Source: Phycisphaerales bacterium (lineage in GTDB: Bacteria > Planctomycetota > Phycisphaerae > Phycisphaerales > UBA1924). Taken from it: a DNA stretch of 6,833 nt. Below, piece by piece: positions 4,897 through 6,833 of this stretch (the first letter of the stretch is position 1; the number at the start of each line of letters is the position of its first letter). The stretch covers positions 1-6,833 of the forward strand of contig JAJDDH010000405.1 in assembly GCA_029260415.1 (NCBI GenBank). Direction: 5' to 3'. A model generated the notes under the pieces. The model made no database searches and was not told where the DNA came from. It saw nothing but the letters and a program-made list of their open reading frames with translations. The translations under genes were made by a program, and so were the position numbers.

Positions 4897-6317
4897 GCAA
4901 CGCACTGCCACCCAACCCGGTTCGGTCCCGCGGGCTGGTCATCCTCGTCGTGATGGTGGTCGTCACACTCTCGGCGCTGATCGGCTCGTCCGTGCTGCTC
5001 CTGGGCGAGAACGCGAGCGTCTCCGCGACGCACGACCGGCGCTCGGCGCAGTCCAGGCTCGCGGCGTGGTCGGGCGTGCAGGCGGTCATGGCGCGCCTGC
5101 ACGAGCAGCGCGACGACCTGCTCGACGGCGGCGCGCCCGTGCTGCCCGAGTCGTGGACCTTCCCCGTCGAGAGCGATATCGCGCCCGCGTTCCGCGTGGT
5201 CGGGGCGGAGGGTCGGCTCGCGGCGACGAGCGAGAACGCCAAGCTCGACGTGAACCTCGCGACCGCCGAGATGCTCGAGGCCCTGCCCATGATTGACGCG
5301 GACCTGGCCCGCGCGATCGTCGGCGCCCGCCCGTTTGAAAGCGTCGCGGAGCTGGGCTCGGTCCCCGGGGTAACCCCCGCGCTGCTCTACGGCGATCGCG
5401 GCGGGGAGCTTGAGCCCGACATGCTCCCGCTGAGCGAGGTCCTGACGGTCTTTGCGTTCGACCCGAACATCCAGCTCGGCGCGGGGGAGCAGGGCGAGGA
5501 GCACCGGGGCAACCAGCGGGTGAATCTCGGGCTCGGGTGGTCGGACGCGCTGGAGCGCGCCGTCATCGATCGCTGGGACGAATCCGTCGCGGAGATCCTG
5601 AAATCACTCTTCGAGCAGGGCGAGAGCCTCAAGCGGACCAGCGACGTTGTCGCGCTGTACCGGCGCTTCGGCGCGAGCCCGGAGGACTGGATCGAGGGGC
5701 TCGACGCGCTCACGACCATCGACAGCGAGCACGTCCGCGGGCTGGTGGACCTGAACCGGGCGTCGCCCGAGGTGCTGGGCGCAGTGCCCGGGATCGACGA
5801 GAACAAGGCGCGCGACATCGCCGATGCGCGCGAGCGCCTCGGGCTGGACCAGCGCCGCTCGATCGTCTGGCCCGTGATCGAGGGCATCCTGACGCAAGAC
5901 GAGTTCCAGGAGGCGTGCGACTGGCTCACGACGCGCTCGATGCAATGGCGCGTCCGGGTCGAGGGGGGGTCGCTGATTGCCGGCGAAGGCGGCGACGAGC
6001 TCTCGGAAAGCGCCGAGATGCGCGATCGGGTGGTTGTCGAATGCGTGATCGATGTCTCTTCACGCCGCCCGCGCGTGGCGTACCTGCGCGATGTCACTGG
6101 CCTGGAGCTGGCGTTGGCCCTGGGCGCCTCACCGGACGAGGAGACGGATCCGATCGACGAGCCTGAAGAGCCGGTACCCGGCGAGGTTTTCGAGCCGGCG
6201 GGTGTTGACCGCCCCGCGCCGCCCGAGCCGGCGCAGGACGAGAGCGAGACAGAGAGCGAGCCAGTCGGCGGCGGGCGCATCGGGCGGTGGGCCGTGGATC
6301 AGGGGAGCAGTTCGTGA
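4893..6317 (+). CDS. gspK: Minor pseudopilin GspK with two helix-hairpin-helix-like segments
   Basis: This 474-residue protein is the large minor pseudopilin that caps the pseudopilus. The leader ends Arg-Ser-Arg-Gly14, and the hydrophobic helix LVILVVMVVVTLSALIGSSV (15-34) follows. Position +5 is Val19, not Glu; absence of Glu5 is characteristic of GspK. The large helical insert of the family is visible as two SAM/helix-hairpin-helix-like units. The first is at about 119-166 (LDVNLATAEMLEALPMIDADLARAI then RPFESVAELGSVPGV). The second is at about 286-330 (VDLNRASPEVLGAVPGIDENKARDI). A middle part (168-284) carries an Asp/Glu-rich, Trp-containing stretch. A strand-rich segment (about 350-400, WRVRVEGGSLIAG) closes the pilin-like fold. 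A low-complexity tail rich in Pro, Glu and Asp (about 413-474) is more than I expect for the family, and the protein is long for GspK. The start overlaps the gspJ stop and has a strong ribosome binding site. The stop overlaps the gspL GTG. Confidence 0.92.
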   Translation: MSNALPPNPVRSRGLVILVVMVVVTLSALIGSSVLLLGENASVSATHDRRSAQSRLAAWSGVQAVMARLHEQRDDLLDGGAPVLPESWTFPVESDIAPAFRVVGAEGRLAATSENAKLDVNLATAEMLEALPMIDADLARAIVGARPFESVAELGSVPGVTPALLYGDRGGELEPDMLPLSEVLTVFAFDPNIQLGAGEQGEEHRGNQRVNLGLGWSDALERAVIDRWDESVAEILKSLFEQGESLKRTSDVVALYRRFGASPEDWIEGLDALTTIDSEHVRGLVDLNRASPEVLGAVPGIDENKARDIADARERLGLDQRRSIVWPVIEGILTQDEFQEACDWLTTRSMQWRVRVEGGSLIAGEGGDELSESAEMRDRVVVECVIDVSSRRPRVAYLRDVTGLELALALGASPDEETDPIDEPEEPVPGEVFEPAGVDRPAPPEPAQDESETESEPVGGGRIGRWAVDQGSSS

Positions 6318-6833
6318 GGCGATCGGGCGCGACCATCCTGATGGATTTCGACCGCGATCACCTGGGCGCGATCGGCGTGCAGGGGCAGGGCGCCTCGGCG
6401 CGGGTCTCCGGGTGGGGGCTCATCAAGCGGCCCGACAGCGTTCAGGCGGGCGATCCCGAGTCCCTCGGACGCTGGCTGCGTGAACAGCTCGACGAGGCGG
6501 GGCTCGGGAGCGGCCGCGTCGTCATCGGCGCTCCGCGCTCCGAGGTCGTGCTCAAGCTGCTCAGCGTGCCAGGCGGGCGGGCGCTCGATGAGCACGAGCT
6601 GGCGAACGTGGTGCGTTTGCAGATGCTGCGTCAGACCGCCGTGGCGATCGAGGACGCGGTGTTCGACTACGTGCCCTTTGACGTCGAGGGTGAGCAGTCC
6701 GATCGCCAGGTGCTCGTCGGGGCGATCCCGGGCGAGAAGCTCGCCTGGCGACGACGGGTCGTGGAGAACGCCGGGCTCAAGCTCGGCGGGCTGCGGCTGC
6801 GGGCCTCGGGGATCGCGGAACTCGTGGGTTCGT
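6314..6833 (+). CDS. gspL: GspL/PilM-like actin-fold cytoplasmic platform protein, N-terminal part (cut by right edge)
   Basis: A frame opens at GTG 6314, overlapping the gspK stop (GTGA), and stays open for 173 codons to the window end. AGGGGAG (6301-6307) lies 6 nt before the GTG. ATG 6341 is an alternative but lacks the overlap. The protein begins with a beta-hairpin ILMDFDRDHLGAIGV (8-22). It continues with VVIGAPRSEVVLKLLSVPG (69-87), where actin-like GspL/PilM proteins have 'hydrophobic strand, then Pro', then a helix ELANVVRLQMLRQ (95-107) and VFDYVPFD (116-123), followed by the strand VLVGAIP. This order matches the N-terminal subdomain of the GspL/PilM ASKHA fold, which contacts the GspE ATPase and passes movement to the inner membrane. 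The membrane segment and periplasmic part are beyond the window. Position after gspK is the usual place for gspL, which raises confidence; PilM is the alternative name. Confidence 0.78.
   Translation, partial: MRRSGATILMDFDRDHLGAIGVQGQGASARVSGWGLIKRPDSVQAGDPESLGRWLREQLDEAGLGSGRVVIGAPRSEVVLKLLSVPGGRALDEHELANVVRLQMLRQTAVAIEDAVFDYVPFDVEGEQSDRQVLVGAIPGEKLAWRRRVVENAGLKLGGLRLRASGIAELVGS

Noticed and set aside
4416..5504. Long open frame on the complement strand across gspJ and gspK
   Set aside because: It spans two well-supported genes in the antisense direction, has a low-complexity Arg/Pro/Ser-rich translation and no start-site support.
976..6833. Type IV pilus cluster rather than T2SS
   Set aside because: GspF, GspG and GspL have T4P homologues, but GspG has the T2SS-specific YPT and calcium-loop motifs, and the H-I-J-K set with a Glu5-less large GspK is typical of T2SS.
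1..6833. CRISPR array, tRNA, insertion sequence or prophage features
   Set aside because: No regularly spaced repeats, tRNA-like cloverleaf, transposase motifs or terminal inverted repeats were seen.

Overview
The window looks like a chromosomal segment of a high-GC Gram-negative-type bacterium, most likely a planctomycete of the class Phycisphaerae. That placement is an inference. It rests on strong G/C bias at third codon positions, on prepilin leaders ending in Arg-Ala before Phe-(Ser/Thr)-Leu-Ile-Glu (a style I associate with Phycisphaerae), and on a QueD-like protein with an N-terminal region of a type I associate with planctomycetes. No rRNA, marker gene or database search was available.

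Layout. At the left edge a truncated gene reads leftward (1-191) and encodes the N-terminus of a tunnelling-fold, QueD/6-pyruvoyl-tetrahydropterin-synthase-like protein. A 94-nt divergent spacer (192-285) follows. All remaining genes read rightward: a membrane-anchored thioredoxin-type glutathione peroxidase (286-957), then gspF (976-2163), a 261-nt non-coding leader with tandem repeats and serial hairpins (2164-2424), gspG (2425-2955), a short spacer with a strong hairpin, and a compact run gspH-gspI-gspJ-gspK-gspL (3012 to the right edge). In that run each stop codon overlaps the next start by 4 nt. GspL is cut by the window end.

How the genes work together. Six proteins, plus the start of a seventh, form the inner-membrane and pseudopilus part of a type II secretion system (T2SS). 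GspF is the polytopic platform protein. GspG is the major pseudopilin. GspH, I, J and K are minor pseudopilins that build the pseudopilus tip. GspL is the actin-like cytoplasmic platform component. GspE (ATPase), GspD (secretin), GspC, GspM and the prepilin peptidase are not visible and must lie downstream or elsewhere. The arrangement of gspG, with a long structured leader in front and a GC hairpin behind, fits a major pseudopilin made in larger amounts than the translationally coupled minor ones.

I do not see a wholly new system. The points most worth a second look are the 5' leader of gspG, the apparent loss of the zinc-ligand histidine pair in the QueD-like protein, the Ala(-1) pseudopilin leaders (with a Val(+1) in GspI), the two helix-hairpin-helix-like segments and acidic tail of GspK, and the close pairing of a peroxidase with a T2SS operon that lacks gspE at its head.
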